A stretch of DNA of 64,000 bases from Candidatus Villigracilaceae bacterium (GCA_026645935.1 JAPKMP010000014.1:36833-100832); one strand, 5' to 3'; counted from the stretch's first letter, positions 47,760-56,756 are shown. Notes: generated by a model not told the origin, from the sequence alone. Numbers and translations are program-made.

Positions 47760-48155
47760 CTAGGATGAAAACGAGTCGAGCGCTTCCTGCAAAGTGGGGA
47801 AGATGTAAAGGCTATTTACGAATCCGGAGATGCTCAACACATAATGGATATCAGGCGCGGGCTGGGCGATCTTGAAATAAGGCGACTTATAGGTCTCCCC
47901 TGAATGTTCCTTTTTCCAGGCAATGATCTCCGCGTCTGGGGTGTAGATCTTGAAAATGGTGTGTAGGGCGCGCAAGCCTGCGCTGGTGATCAATTGCAAT
48001 CCGCTGAAATCCAGCAGCAGGAACCGGGCGCCGGAATCGAATTCGGCGCGGGCGGCGTCCACAAGTTCACCCTCCGTCTGGCCGTCCAGTTTTCCATCCA
48101 GGCGCAGGGTTGTGATCCTGTCTTCCGACTTGATAATTCTCAACATTTCCGACAT
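47760..48155 (-). CDS. STAS domain protein (anti-sigma factor antagonist-like)
   Basis: The start at 48155 (MSEMLRIIKSEDR) follows AAGGAGATG and gives 131 residues. The STAS fold shows ITTLRLDGKLDGQTEGELVDAA, RFLLLDFSGLQLITSAGLRALHTIF (phosphorylatable Ser/Thr in the loop) and EIIAWKKEH, with the C-terminal helix FPTLQEALDSFSS. Such proteins bind anti-sigma factors or kinases and switch by phosphorylation. No partner kinase is next to it. It lies 71 bp downstream of comEC. Confidence 0.8.
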   Translation of the reverse strand: MSEMLRIIKSEDRITTLRLDGKLDGQTEGELVDAARAEFDSGARFLLLDFSGLQLITSAGLRALHTIFKIYTPDAEIIAWKKEHSGETYKSPYFKIAQPAPDIHYVLSISGFVNSLYIFPTLQEALDSFSS

Positions 48156-48226
48156 GCATCCATCTCCTTTGACATCCGCAATGAGCCGATCCATCGCCAT
48201 TATACATGTTCCCCCTTTGCCATTCC

Positions 48227-50617
48227 CTATTCATTGTTCACGTTATTTTCTCCCCGTTCCACTGTGACCCGCATCTCGATTCCATCCGTGCTGATATCGA
48301 TCCAGCCGTTGCGATCGGTGCGGAGCAGGGAATATCCTTCGAGCGAATCCAATACCTCCTGATCGGGCAATCCGTTCTGGTCACCCGCGGCGACGCTCAA
48401 GATCGCCAATTCTGGATTCAAATTCTGGAATATATCCGATGGGTTGCTGGGCGCGTACCCCGAATCAGCGAGCAGGAGCACATCCACCTTGCCGATCGAA
48501 TTTCCAAACTCGATGGATTCGTACGTCCCTTCGCTCACGCCGATGGGAAGCAGGGCGCGGAAACCACCGTACTCGACAAGCAGCACGCATCCACGCGGAC
48601 CTTCAGCTTGAATCTCGATGAACGCGCCATCACCCAGCTCGAGCCTTTGTCCCGCCTCCGCGCGGCTGACGGGGATTTCGTTTTCCGCAAAATATTCGTC
48701 CAATAAACGCGAGGAGAAAGAAGCCTGCACATTTCCGCCCCACAAAACGTTTTCGGGTTCGTATCTCTCGACGATGCGCGGCAATGCAGCGAGTTGATTC
48801 TCCTGTGTCGAAGCGATAAGGAGCCAGTCCAGGTTGCGGGTGAAGAAGGGAAGTCTGCGACCGAGTTCATCGGAAAGTTCAGAAGCGCTTAACCCGCCGT
48901 TGATGAGGATGTTTCGTCCTTCCGGCGTTTGGATGAGTACAGCGTCGGCGGAACCGGCATCGAGGAAGATGACGTGAAAACGCCCGTCGCCGGATTTTGA
49001 CGAGGCGCTCCAAAATAGTGTCATGCAGATAAAGATGAAAGCGAGAAGGATGGTCCATGCTGCGGCTCGAAGCGAGGCAGCCGAGGACTTGAACCAGGAT
49101 TGGATGCTGGACCAGTTAAAGGTCGCGAGAAGAAGCGAAGCATATGTCATATAGATGAACCAAAGCGGCACGTCTCCTAATACGATCACGCCGTTGGGGA
49201 TCCTATCGAAGAATTCCACGGCGCGGATGGTGTATCCCGCAAAGGGCCAGGCGACCCACGCCAGCAGTTGACCGAGCGGGGGGATGATGAGGCTGACGAA
49301 AACCGCCAGCCCGCCGAGGATCATCACCGCCGGTTGGACGGGCAGGATGAACGGGTTGGCGATGAAGGACACGATGGAGAACCGGTGAAAATAATACATC
49401 ATAAGCGGAATGGTCATGACCTGCGCGGCGAGTGTGAGGATGACATTATCGTTGAGGATGCGGACGAGCGCGGTGTTATCGGTTTTTGAGATTTTTTCGA
49501 TCAGGCTGGCGGTAAAGTTCGAGAAGGGTTCGGCATAGAGGATCAATCCAAGCGTGGCAAAGAACGATAATTGAAAGCCCACATCCCATAATGTGAGCGG
49601 GTTGATGAGGGACATCAAGACGGCGACGATGGCAAGTGTGTTGAGTCCCGCGTTGCGCCTGCCGATCTGCCGCGCAAACAAGGAGAGGCTGCCCATGAAA
49701 GCGGCGCGCATCACCGCCGGGTCGCCGCCGACGAGAAAGGCGTAAAGGAAAACAAAGAGGACGGCAAGCGCGGCTCCGACTCTTTCGTTTCTCAAGATGA
49801 TCCGAAAGGTTGAAAAGAACAACCCCGCGATGATGGCAATGTTGAATCCCGATATCGCGATAATATGCGCCGTGCCGGTATTCTTGAAGGCTTCCTGCAG
49901 TTTTTTCGGCAAACCCGTATCCACGCCGAAGAGGATGCCTGCAAAAAGCGAGGCTTCGGGGTCGGGGTAGATTTTATATGTATTTTCGACCAGTCTCGAT
50001 TTGAAACTGTATATAAATCGGTAGATGAAGTTGCCATCGTTTCCGGGAAGCCGCGTCACTTCAGCCTTTGTCATGTAGGAATGAATTCCCTGGCGCGCGA
50101 GGTAATCGCGGTAGGAAAAATCCTCGTCTTCAGGCGGGGTCTTCAATTCGCCGCGCAGGCGGATGCGTTCGCCATATCGATACTCTTCGTTCGGCAGGAC
50201 GCGCACCAAAACCTGACCGGATGCAGGCAGGTCGCCGTCGCCCGTATCCACAGCACTGACGTCGATTTTTAGGTTGGTGTAATTGTCGCGATCATCGGGA
50301 GGTTCGGTCAGCGAGCCGGTGATCAGTAATTCGTATTCACGATCGTTGTAGAAAGCGATGTGAAATGCGTCTAGGCCCGGCTGGCGAATCTGATAGTAGG
50401 CGGAACCAAGAAAGAGGAAGACGGGGAGGAAAAAGTGGAAAGAAGAGAGTGGAAGATGGAAAATCGTGAACGGGTTGTGTGAAAAGCGACGACGCAGAAT
50501 TGGAAATAGAAGAAGGAAAAGAACCGCGATCAATATCCATGCCCAGGCGGGGAGTGGGATGGAGGCGGCTAGGACAATTCCCGCGAGGAAGGATAATGAA
50601 ATCCACAGCAAGGGCAT
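48227..50617 (-). CDS. comEC: ComEC/Rec2 DNA uptake channel with degenerate nuclease domain
   Basis: The 796-residue protein has N-terminal helices, an OB-like DUF4131 segment (about 80-190), the Competence domain (about 215-500) with GTAHIIAISGFNIAIIAGL and NAGLNTLAIVAVLMS, and a C-terminal metallo-beta-lactamase-like domain (about 555-790). In that domain the metal motif HxHxDH is replaced by LIASTQENQLAAL (about 596-606) and the SHHGS motif by LLADSGYAPS (about 712). All metal histidines are gone. It should still form the membrane channel for single-stranded DNA. Residues 49-62 are encoded by a heptamer array. Confidence 0.9.
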   Translation of the reverse strand: MPLLWISLSFLAGIVLAASIPLPAWAWILIAVLFLLLFPILRRRFSHNPFTIFHLPLSSFHFFLPVFLFLGSAYYQIRQPGLDAFHIAFYNDREYELLITGSLTEPPDDRDNYTNLKIDVSAVDTGDGDLPASGQVLVRVLPNEEYRYGERIRLRGELKTPPEDEDFSYRDYLARQGIHSYMTKAEVTRLPGNDGNFIYRFIYSFKSRLVENTYKIYPDPEASLFAGILFGVDTGLPKKLQEAFKNTGTAHIIAISGFNIAIIAGLFFSTFRIILRNERVGAALAVLFVFLYAFLVGGDPAVMRAAFMGSLSLFARQIGRRNAGLNTLAIVAVLMSLINPLTLWDVGFQLSFFATLGLILYAEPFSNFTASLIEKISKTDNTALVRILNDNVILTLAAQVMTIPLMMYYFHRFSIVSFIANPFILPVQPAVMILGGLAVFVSLIIPPLGQLLAWVAWPFAGYTIRAVEFFDRIPNGVIVLGDVPLWFIYMTYASLLLATFNWSSIQSWFKSSAASLRAAAWTILLAFIFICMTLFWSASSKSGDGRFHVIFLDAGSADAVLIQTPEGRNILINGGLSASELSDELGRRLPFFTRNLDWLLIASTQENQLAALPRIVERYEPENVLWGGNVQASFSSRLLDEYFAENEIPVSRAEAGQRLELGDGAFIEIQAEGPRGCVLLVEYGGFRALLPIGVSEGTYESIEFGNSIGKVDVLLLADSGYAPSNPSDIFQNLNPELAILSVAAGDQNGLPDQEVLDSLEGYSLLRTDRNGWIDISTDGIEMRVTVERGENNVNNE
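50432..50473. repeat. period-7 array inside comEC
   Basis: AAAGTGG, AAAGAAG, AGAGTGG, AAGATGG, AAAATCG and TGAACGG follow each other in exact 7-bp steps. On the coding strand they give NPFTIFHLPLSSF, in the loop between the first helices. Confidence 0.6.
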
Positions 50618-50655
50618 GTGCTGGATTTTACATTAGATTACGTGCCGAATTCCGA

Positions 50656-51471
50656 TCAGCCCAGCGCCACATCCAAAATCATCATGATGATGAATCCCAG
50701 CATGGCGCCGCCAGTCGCAATGTGGATGTCCTTTTCAAGTTGTGATTCGGGGATCAGTTCCTCCACCACCACGTAGATCATTGCGCCCGCCGCGAAGGCG
50801 AGCGCATATGGTAACAACGGTCTGACAAGAATCACAGCAGCCGCGCCAAGCATCCCGGCGAGCGGCTCGACCACGCCGGATAGCTGGCCATACCAGAAAC
50901 TTTTCATATGGCTCATGCCCGCCCTGTGAAGCGGCGCAGCCACAGATGTGCCCTCGGGAAAGTTTTGCAAACCAATACCGATTGCGAGCGCGATCGCTCC
51001 GGTCAATGTTGCAGATGGAAGCCCGGCGTGGACTGCGCCGAATGCAACTCCGACCGCCAGTCCCTCGGGGATATTGTGGAGGGTGATCGCCAGGACAAGC
51101 AATATACTCCTTTGCCAGTGTGTTTTGATCCCTTCCGCTTCTTCAATGGGAAAACCAACATGCAGGTGCGGCAGGACCTTATCCACGCTCCATAAAAAGA
51201 TTCCGCCAAGCGCAAACCCGACTGCTGGAGGCAGCCATGCAACCATGGACATTTCTTCCGCCATTTCGATCGAGGGCGCTAGCAAAGACCAGAAACTGGC
51301 GGCGATCATCACGCCCGCCGCAAAACCGAGCATTGCATCCAATACCCGCTTGTTGACATCCCTGAAGAAAAATACAACTGCCGCCCCCAAGGCTGTGACG
51401 AACCAGGTGAAACAAGTTGCCAGCAGCGCCTGCATGATGGGATTCAACCCCTCGAACCACTCATAAGACAT
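50656..51471 (-). CDS. ZIP family metal transporter
   Basis: The 271-residue protein has eight hydrophobic helices. The metal-binding helix IV has [19 protein letters not shown] and helix V has [23 protein letters not shown], the paired HNxPEG/QNFPEG motifs of ZIP/ZupT transporters. These carry zinc and sometimes iron or manganese inward. The loop [14 protein letters not shown] is short and has few histidines. It stands alone, 38 bp from comEC on the same strand. Confidence 0.9.
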   Translation of the reverse strand: MSYEWFEGLNPIMQALLATCFTWFVTALGAAVVFFFRDVNKRVLDAMLGFAAGVMIAASFWSLLAPSIEMAEEMSMVAWLPPAVGFALGGIFLWSVDKVLPHLHVGFPIEEAEGIKTHWQRSILLVLAITLHNIPEGLAVGVAFGAVHAGLPSATLTGAIALAIGIGLQNFPEGTSVAAPLHRAGMSHMKSFWYGQLSGVVEPLAGMLGAAAVILVRPLLPYALAFAAGAMIYVVVEELIPESQLEKDIHIATGGAMLGFIIMMILDVALG

Positions 51472-51598
51472 ACTTAACCATCCAAAAATTTTCTTTCCAG
51501 CGGACTCATTATAAAACCGGCATCAAGGAATAAAACCTGACAACCCTCCTCCAAAATTATGACATCCCACATGAGTCTTGAAGATATAATCTGTCATC

Positions 51599-53071
51599 AT
51601 GACCAAGGAGAAACTCATTCTTGTCACCGGCGCGACCGGCTATGTCGGCGGAAGGCTGGTTCCGAAACTTCTCGACTCTGGATATCGGGTGCGTTGCCTC
51701 GTGCGTGATCCCTCACGCTTGCAGGGCCGGATGTGGCTGGGTAGGGTCGAAGTCGCGGCGGGAGATGCGCTTAATCCAGATGAACTTAAAACGGCAATGA
51801 AAGGGGTCTCGGTCGCTTACTATTTGATGCATGGTAAACAAGGCGGGAGCGAAAGCGCAGTGCGCGACCTGCAAGCTGCTGACAATTTTTCAAGAGCCGC
51901 CGAAGTGGAAGGCATCGAACAAATCGTTTATCTCGGCGAACTTGTCGACCCGACCGCCGACCTTTCACCTTATCTCCGTTCGCGGCATGAGACCGGCTTC
52001 GTCCTCCGTCACGGAAAAACCCCCGTGACAGAAATCCGCACGGGCATGGTCATCGGCTCCGGCTCGGCATTGTTCGAGATGGTCCGCTACATCACAGAAC
52101 GTCAGCTGGTTCTGGTCTGCCCCGCATGGTTCTTCTCACAAGCCCAGCCGATTGCAATCCGCGATGTGCTTTCCTATTTGGCGGACGTGCTCAAGACACC
52201 GGAAGCAACCGGCAGGGTGATCGAAGTGGGCGGATCGACCCGCCTCACCTACGCGGACATGCTGCTGGGTTATGCCAGGGAGCGGAATCTCCGGCGATGG
52301 TTGATCCGCACCCCTTTTTACGCTCCGAGGTTATCCGCCTATTGGGTACATATGGTCACGCCGATCCATTGGCGCGTGGTCGCCCCATTGATCGAAGGCT
52401 TGCGCGCGGAGTTGATCGTCCGCGACGAGACGGCGAAGAAACTATTCCCGCAGATTCAGCCCATTGATTATCAAACCGCCGTGCGTCTCGCGCTGGGGCG
52501 TATCGCGCGGGATAATGTGGAAACGAGTTGGTCGGACGCCCTGGTCACTGCGGCGGGTGACATCAAGCCCTATCGTTTCACGGTCGAAGAAGGGATGTAC
52601 ATCGAACGCCGCCAGACCGTGATCGATCTTCCGCCTGAAACCGTGTTCCGTTCCTACACAGGTATCGGCGGAGAACGCGGCTGGCTCTTCATGGATTGGG
52701 CGTGGGCTATGCGCGGCTGGATGGATAAAGCCATCGGCGGCGTCGGCTTGAGGCGCGGACGCCGTCACCCCGATGAAATTCATACAGGGGAGTCTCTCGA
52801 TTTCTGGCGCGTGGAAACAGTGGAAAAGAATCATCTGATGCGTTTGCGGGCGGAGATGAAAATACCGGGCAAGGCATGGCTTCAGTTCGAGTCAGAGCCG
52901 TTGGGAGGGGATAGGAACAAAACCCTGTTCACCGTCACAGCATACTTCGCGCCGCATGGCTTCTTCGGGTTTTTATACTGGTATGCCATGTGGCCCTTCC
53001 ATAAGCCGCTTTTCGACGGGTTGTCACGGCGTCTTGCCTCACGCGCAAGAGTGCTGGCAAGGGCATACTGA
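51599..53071 (+). CDS. NAD(P)-binding SDR fused to DUF2867
   Basis: The 490-residue protein joins an atypical short-chain dehydrogenase (1-320; LVTGATGYVGGRLV, CLVRDPSR, YYLMHGK, IVYLGELVD) to a DUF2867 domain (about 340-490; DLPPETVFRSYTGIGGERGW, LRLRAEMKIPGKAWLQFE). This combination is a known family of unknown function, perhaps acting on a quinone or lipid precursor. TATAAT lies eight bases before the ATG and no ribosome site is visible, so the mRNA is probably leaderless. The gene ends at the first base triplet of a heptamer array. Confidence 0.87.
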   Translation: MTKEKLILVTGATGYVGGRLVPKLLDSGYRVRCLVRDPSRLQGRMWLGRVEVAAGDALNPDELKTAMKGVSVAYYLMHGKQGGSESAVRDLQAADNFSRAAEVEGIEQIVYLGELVDPTADLSPYLRSRHETGFVLRHGKTPVTEIRTGMVIGSGSALFEMVRYITERQLVLVCPAWFFSQAQPIAIRDVLSYLADVLKTPEATGRVIEVGGSTRLTYADMLLGYARERNLRRWLIRTPFYAPRLSAYWVHMVTPIHWRVVAPLIEGLRAELIVRDETAKKLFPQIQPIDYQTAVRLALGRIARDNVETSWSDALVTAAGDIKPYRFTVEEGMYIERRQTVIDLPPETVFRSYTGIGGERGWLFMDWAWAMRGWMDKAIGGVGLRRGRRHPDEIHTGESLDFWRVETVEKNHLMRLRAEMKIPGKAWLQFESEPLGGDRNKTLFTVTAYFAPHGFFGFLYWYAMWPFHKPLFDGLSRRLASRARVLARAY

Positions 53072-53124
53072 TTTCCACTCACTGTTCACGTTGGACTGAT
53101 TTCTGCTCACTTTTTCACTTCACG
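53069..53124. repeat. eight-unit period-7 array
   Basis: TGATTTC, CACTCAC, TGTTCAC, GTTGGAC, TGATTTC, TGCTCAC, TTTTTCA and CTTCACG run in tandem between the DUF2867 and PlsY-like genes. The first unit provides the TGA stop codon. It is the longest array in the window and fills most of the 67-bp spacer. Confidence 0.7.
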
Positions 53125-53138
53125 GGGTTATATACTTC

Positions 53139-53729
53139 ATGATCAACATCCTGTTTCCCCTCCTTGGTTATCTTTCAGGCTCGCTTCCGTTTTCGATTTG
53201 GATCACGCGCTTCGTCAAAAATGTGGATGTGCGTGATTCCGGTTCTGGTCACGCCACCACGACGAATACCATCCGCCAGGTGGGATTCGGCTGGGGCGCT
53301 CTTGTGCTTTTTCTCGATATCGCAAAAGGATTTTTGCCCACCTGGCTTGCCGTCGAATTTTCAGGCGAGTTGCTAATGATTGCGATGACAGCAACTGCCG
53401 CTGTCATCGGGCATTGCTGGCCCCTCTTCGTCGGATTCCGCGGCGGAATGGGTCTCGCCACCGCAGGCGGTGGGATATTGGCGATCAACCCGCTCGCTTT
53501 TCTTATTTGCCTGGGCTTTTTGATTCTTCTTGTGCTTGTGGTCCGTCACTCGGCGCGTGCAAGCGTCTTTGCCGGGATTTTGATTGCCCCAGTCCTTTGG
53601 TTGTTGAATTTCCGAGATGTTACCTTTTGGGTGGGGGTGGGAGTCGGCGTGGTCATCGCCTTCCGCTTTTTGATCGATTGGAATCGTAAGTATCGGGAGT
53701 TATGGCTGGATAGAGAGAAAAAGACCTGA
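53139..53729 (+). CDS. PlsY-like glycerol-3-phosphate acyltransferase
   Basis: The 196-residue protein has five hydrophobic helices and the three PlsY motifs: YLSGSLPFSIWITR, DVRDSGSGHATTTNTIRQVGFGW and WPLFVGFRGGMGLATAGG. PlsY transfers acyl groups from acyl phosphate to glycerol-3-phosphate, the first step of phospholipid synthesis. Motif 2 usually reads GSGNxGATN; here it is GSGHATTTN, so it may be a diverged paralogue. The array at 53069 replaces its leader. Confidence 0.83.
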   Translation: MINILFPLLGYLSGSLPFSIWITRFVKNVDVRDSGSGHATTTNTIRQVGFGWGALVLFLDIAKGFLPTWLAVEFSGELLMIAMTATAAVIGHCWPLFVGFRGGMGLATAGGGILAINPLAFLICLGFLILLVLVVRHSARASVFAGILIAPVLWLLNFRDVTFWVGVGVGVVIAFRFLIDWNRKYRELWLDREKKT

Positions 53730-54431
53730 CTAGAATTTTTCCAGCGCCCATACGATCAGCGGCGCGATAATGAGTGCGGGCAGGAAATTCCCCACGCGGA
53801 TCTTTTTCATCTCCAGCAGGTTGCTGATCGCCAACCCAAGCAGGATCACGCCTCCGGCGGCGGTCATCTCATTGAGCATCGGATCGCTGATGATGGCGCT
53901 CAACTGTCCCGCCATCAGGCTGATTCCGCCCTGGAAAACAAATACGACCAGCGAAGAAAATAACACCCCGACCCCCAATGTGGAGGCGAAAGCTATCGAA
54001 GCGAACCCGTCCAGCGTTGATTTAACCGCCAGCAGATTGTAGTCGCCAGTCAACCCGTCCTGGATCGAGCCAAGGATGGTCATTGGACCAACGCAATATA
54101 ACAATGAGGCAACCATGAATCCGCGCACGAAGCGCGAGCCTGACCCGACTTCCTCATCGCGATAGAAGCGTTTTTCGAGAAATTGACCGAGCGCCTGCAT
54201 ACCGTCTTCGATCTTCCACCATTCGCCGAGCAATGCTCCGATCAGTAATGCGCCCAACACGATCAGCGGATTTTCGCTATTTAGGAACATTTGCAGTCCC
54301 ATCGCGGCGGTAAACAGACCAAGACCGGCAACGATGGTGGATTTGAATCGTTCCGGGATGCGTGAGCCGAATAACAACCCGATGACTCCACCGAGAAGCA
54401 CAGCAATTACATTGATGATCGTTCCGGTCAT
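53730..54431 (-). CDS. DUF554 family membrane protein
   Basis: The start at 54431 (MTGTIINVIAVLLGG) gives 233 residues with about six hydrophobic helices. GTIINVIAVLLGGVIGLLFG at the start and FVRGFMVASLLYCVGPMTILGSIQDGLTGD in the middle are typical of DUF554 (YdfK-like), a membrane family of unknown function, possibly a transporter. The longer frame to 54614 overlaps the preceding gene and a hairpin and is rejected. It converges with the PlsY-like gene with no gap. Confidence 0.85.
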   Translation of the reverse strand: MTGTIINVIAVLLGGVIGLLFGSRIPERFKSTIVAGLGLFTAAMGLQMFLNSENPLIVLGALLIGALLGEWWKIEDGMQALGQFLEKRFYRDEEVGSGSRFVRGFMVASLLYCVGPMTILGSIQDGLTGDYNLLAVKSTLDGFASIAFASTLGVGVLFSSLVVFVFQGGISLMAGQLSAIISDPMLNEMTAAGGVILLGLAISNLLEMKKIRVGNFLPALIIAPLIVWALEKF

Positions 54432-54449
54432 GGTTCCTTTGTAAACCAA

Positions 54450-54480
54450 GATTTCGGAAGTCTTCAAGACTTCCGAAATC
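54450..54480. repeat. hairpin repeat (GATTTCGGAAGTC type)
   Basis: GATTTCGGAAGTC and GACTTCCGAAATC form a perfect 13-bp stem with loop TTCAA. It shares its core with the hairpin at 41969-41997. It lies between the adenosyltransferase and DUF554 genes. Confidence 0.65.
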
Positions 54481-54492
54481 TCTGCTCCTGTT

Positions 54493-55038
54493 CTATTCCC
54501 ATTTTGCCAATGAAGTCTTTTTCCCCGAATGCTGGTTTTCCAGTAATTCGAGGACAAAACATAGCGAAGACAATCGGTTGAGATATCTTTGTAAATGCGG
54601 GTTGACCACTTCATCCCCGTCGAATAATTCCACCACGCGTCGTTCCGCCCGGCGGATGACCGCTCTCGCCATTGAAAGCGCCGCGCCGCCCAAAGTGTCG
54701 CCCGGCAGGATGAACTCGCGCGGCATCTCGACGACCTTGCTCAATTCATCCGTTTCATGCTCGAGCCATTTCACGCGTTCTTCGTCAATGTGGCGGAACG
54801 TCTCCGCATTTTCAGGCGTGGCGGCGACCTCCGCCATCAGCTTGTATAAATCCCTTTGGGCTTCGACCAGAATGCGGGGAGTCTGAGGCGCGGAGCATTG
54901 CGCGCGGGCAAGGCCCAATGCCGCAGACGCCTCGTCCAGCGTGCCAACCGCTTCCATCCGAACATGATATTTCGGCACGCGCCCCTCGCCGAGCAATCCT
55001 GTTGTACCGTCGTCGCCTTTTGCCGTATAAAAAGTCAT
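54493..55038 (-). CDS. cob(I)yrinic acid a,c-diamide adenosyltransferase (PduO type)
   Basis: The start at 55038 (MTFYTAKGDDGTTGLL) gives 181 residues. The ATP-binding start YTAKGDDGTTGLLGEGRVPK and the segments GTLDEASAALGLAR, FILPGDTLGGAALSMARAVIRRAERR and NRLSSLCFVLELLEN are typical of PduO/MMAB adenosyltransferases, which make adenosylcobalamin from cob(I)alamin and ATP. The TATAAT box six bases before the ATG, without a ribosome site, suggests a leaderless mRNA. The divergent gene at 55078 shares the 39-bp promoter region. Confidence 0.92.
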   Translation of the reverse strand: MTFYTAKGDDGTTGLLGEGRVPKYHVRMEAVGTLDEASAALGLARAQCSAPQTPRILVEAQRDLYKLMAEVAATPENAETFRHIDEERVKWLEHETDELSKVVEMPREFILPGDTLGGAALSMARAVIRRAERRVVELFDGDEVVNPHLQRYLNRLSSLCFVLELLENQHSGKKTSLAKWE

Positions 55039-55077
55039 GCGGGCATTATACACACATTGTCCGATATAATGTCGCGC

Positions 55078-55701
55078 ATGAATGCTGAATATCACATCGA
55101 GATGACCCGCGAAGCGCTTGCTTCCCATTTCAGCGAACGCGCGCTGGAGATCATCATTGCCGCCAACGTTCGGCAGGATGCGATCCGGTACCAATTCTTT
55201 CACGATGAGATTCATTACGATAACAATGCCTTTGACAAAGGCGACCGCTACATCAACGAGCAGCGCGGGTATGTGCTCGCAACATTACTGTCACCCGGTA
55301 TCCTCGGCGCATGGGTTGCATTTGGGCGATTGCTTCATACCGCTCAGGATTTCTACGCCCATAGCAATTATGTGACTCTCTGGCTGGATCAATTCGATGC
55401 TGTGCCTCCGCCTCCGCCCGAGATCGAACCGCTGAAGCGGGAGCTTGTCAAAAGCCCAAGCCTGCGCTCCGGCAAGATCTATTTTCCATTGGACGCCTTG
55501 TATTACTTCAAAATCCTACGTCCATTCGTTTTGAAGATTTTGCCGAAAGATTCTCATGGTTGGATGAATCTCGACGAGCCCGCTCAGGGTCTGAAATTCC
55601 CATACGCGATTGCCGCCGCCACGAAAAGAACCTCATACGAACTTGATCTGTTGCGAAAATTGCTCACGCCTGAAATGTTCGCCAGGTTTACGGATAAATA
55701 A
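55078..55701 (+). CDS. HetC/zinc-dependent phospholipase C-like protein
   Basis: The 207-residue protein (MNAEYHIEMTREALASHF) resembles the Het-C/zinc-dependent phospholipase C-like family. HIEMTREAL at the start, RQDAIRYQFFHDEIHYD and GRLLHTAQDFYAHSNYVTLWL carry the histidines and aspartate expected for metal binding. No signal peptide is present, so it may act in the cytoplasm. Its natural substrate is unknown. TATAAT lies seven bases before the ATG, so the mRNA is probably leaderless. It borders the AT-rich cassette. Confidence 0.75.
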   Translation: MNAEYHIEMTREALASHFSERALEIIIAANVRQDAIRYQFFHDEIHYDNNAFDKGDRYINEQRGYVLATLLSPGILGAWVAFGRLLHTAQDFYAHSNYVTLWLDQFDAVPPPPPEIEPLKRELVKSPSLRSGKIYFPLDALYYFKILRPFVLKILPKDSHGWMNLDEPAQGLKFPYAIAAATKRTSYELDLLRKLLTPEMFARFTDK

Positions 55702-55724
55702 AACTTAAATTTTAATAATGGAAA

Positions 55725-55738
55725 TACAACGCGTTGTA
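55725..55738. promoter_or_regulatory. 14-bp perfect palindrome, possible operator
   Basis: TACAACGCGTTGTA is perfectly symmetrical and lies ten bases before the -35 box of the cassette promoter. It could be a binding site for a dimeric regulator. Confidence 0.45.
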
Positions 55739-55748
55739 AAAATGAAAT

Positions 55749-55777
55749 TATACAATGGCGCTCAAATGTGCTATAAT
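55749..55777 (+). promoter_or_regulatory. promoter of the AT-rich cassette
   Basis: TATACA and TATAAT are separated by 17 bp, and TGC just before the -10 gives an extended -10 element. Transcription would start near 55784 and leave a leader of about 97 bases before the GTPase ATG. Confidence 0.6.
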
Positions 55778-55834
55778 TTTCTGAAATATTTATCACTTGA
55801 AGTTGTCTGACAAAACGAGGCAAGGTGAGTATTT

Positions 55835-55870
55835 ATGATAAATACAGACCGGGTAAACGTGAGACCTTAG
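55835..55870 (+). CDS. possible 11-residue upstream ORF
   Basis: ATG at 55835 opens MINTDRVNVRP and stops at TAG, 10 bases before the GTPase start codon. It has a good ribosome site (AAGGTGAG), better than that of the GTPase gene. Ribosomes finishing here could reinitiate at the GTPase. Chance occurrence is possible. Confidence 0.35.
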   Translation: MINTDRVNVRP

Positions 55871-55880
55871 GTAATTCACA

Positions 55881-56756
55881 ATGTTAGAGAAAAATGCTGA
55901 AAGAAAAAAAACTACCCTAGCAGTAATTCGCGGGTTGCGTGTTGTTATGGGCCTGTCAAAGGCAGATCCAAGTGCGCTTTCAGATAGTGTAGTTCAATCG
56001 CTCTTAGGAAAAGAAATCATGAAAGAAATCGTGGATGAATTACAATTTTCTTTGAGTCTACCGCCACAAATAGTTTTTATTGGGAAAACTGGGGTTGGAA
56101 AATCATCAACAATCAACGAATTGTTTGACCCTGATCCTCATCTACCAGTCGATCATGTTGAACCTGCAACGATTAATATGGAAGTTAGAGATTTACCGCT
56201 TGGAGATAGAGGTAAGTTGACGTATGTCGATTGTCCTGGTTTAGGTGCAGGAGAAGTTATTGATAAGAGAAATATCAAAGCCTATAAAGAAATATTATCT
56301 AATTGTGATGTGGCTGTATGGATAATAAAGGCTGATGACAGAACTTTAGGATTTGATCAGACTTTAATAAAAGAAATACTTCCTGACAGGTTAAAGAAAA
56401 ACTTGGTTGTTGGAATCAATCAAGTTGACAAGATTGAACCTGGTAAATGGATAGAAGAGGTTAATCTTCCATCTGAGGATCAGGTTATTAGTATAAAGAG
56501 AAAAGAAGAGGTAGTACTAAATAATTTTCAAGAGATAGGTATTACTCCTCTCGTAATCGTATCGTATTCTGCTAAAAGACATTATCACTTGAAACAATTA
56601 TTTAAGGCAATGATTGATGCTTGTCCGCAAGAAAGAGTGCTTGCCCTCGAACAAAGTAAGGGAAACATCAGATCGTTTTATGCCGAGTTTCAGGAGACTA
56701 CCCTATTGAGATTTTGGAAGAAGGTGAAGGGTTGGTTTGCTAGTTTAAAAGAATAA
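55881..56756 (+). CDS. Era/dynamin-like GTPase
   Basis: The 291-residue protein is a small GTPase of the TRAFAC class. G1 is GKTGVGKSS (68-76), the switch I Thr is in EPATINME, G3 is DCPG (117-120), G4 is NQVD (180-183), and G5 is SAK (230-232). The N-terminal 60 residues and the C-terminal 45 (RFWKKVKGWFASLKE, amphipathic) are helical. No membrane helix is present, but the end could lie on a membrane. It opens a three-gene cassette with a membrane protein. Base composition is much richer in A and T than neighbours, a sign of transfer. The function is unknown. Confidence 0.85.
   Translation: MLEKNAERKKTTLAVIRGLRVVMGLSKADPSALSDSVVQSLLGKEIMKEIVDELQFSLSLPPQIVFIGKTGVGKSSTINELFDPDPHLPVDHVEPATINMEVRDLPLGDRGKLTYVDCPGLGAGEVIDKRNIKAYKEILSNCDVAVWIIKADDRTLGFDQTLIKEILPDRLKKNLVVGINQVDKIEPGKWIEEVNLPSEDQVISIKRKEEVVLNNFQEIGITPLVIVSYSAKRHYHLKQLFKAMIDACPQERVLALEQSKGNIRSFYAEFQETTLLRFWKKVKGWFASLKE

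Noticed and set aside
54856..55077. N-terminal extension of the HetC-like frame
   Set aside because: It overlaps the divergent adenosyltransferase gene, whose protein is clearly real, and the ATG at 55078 has its own -10 box.
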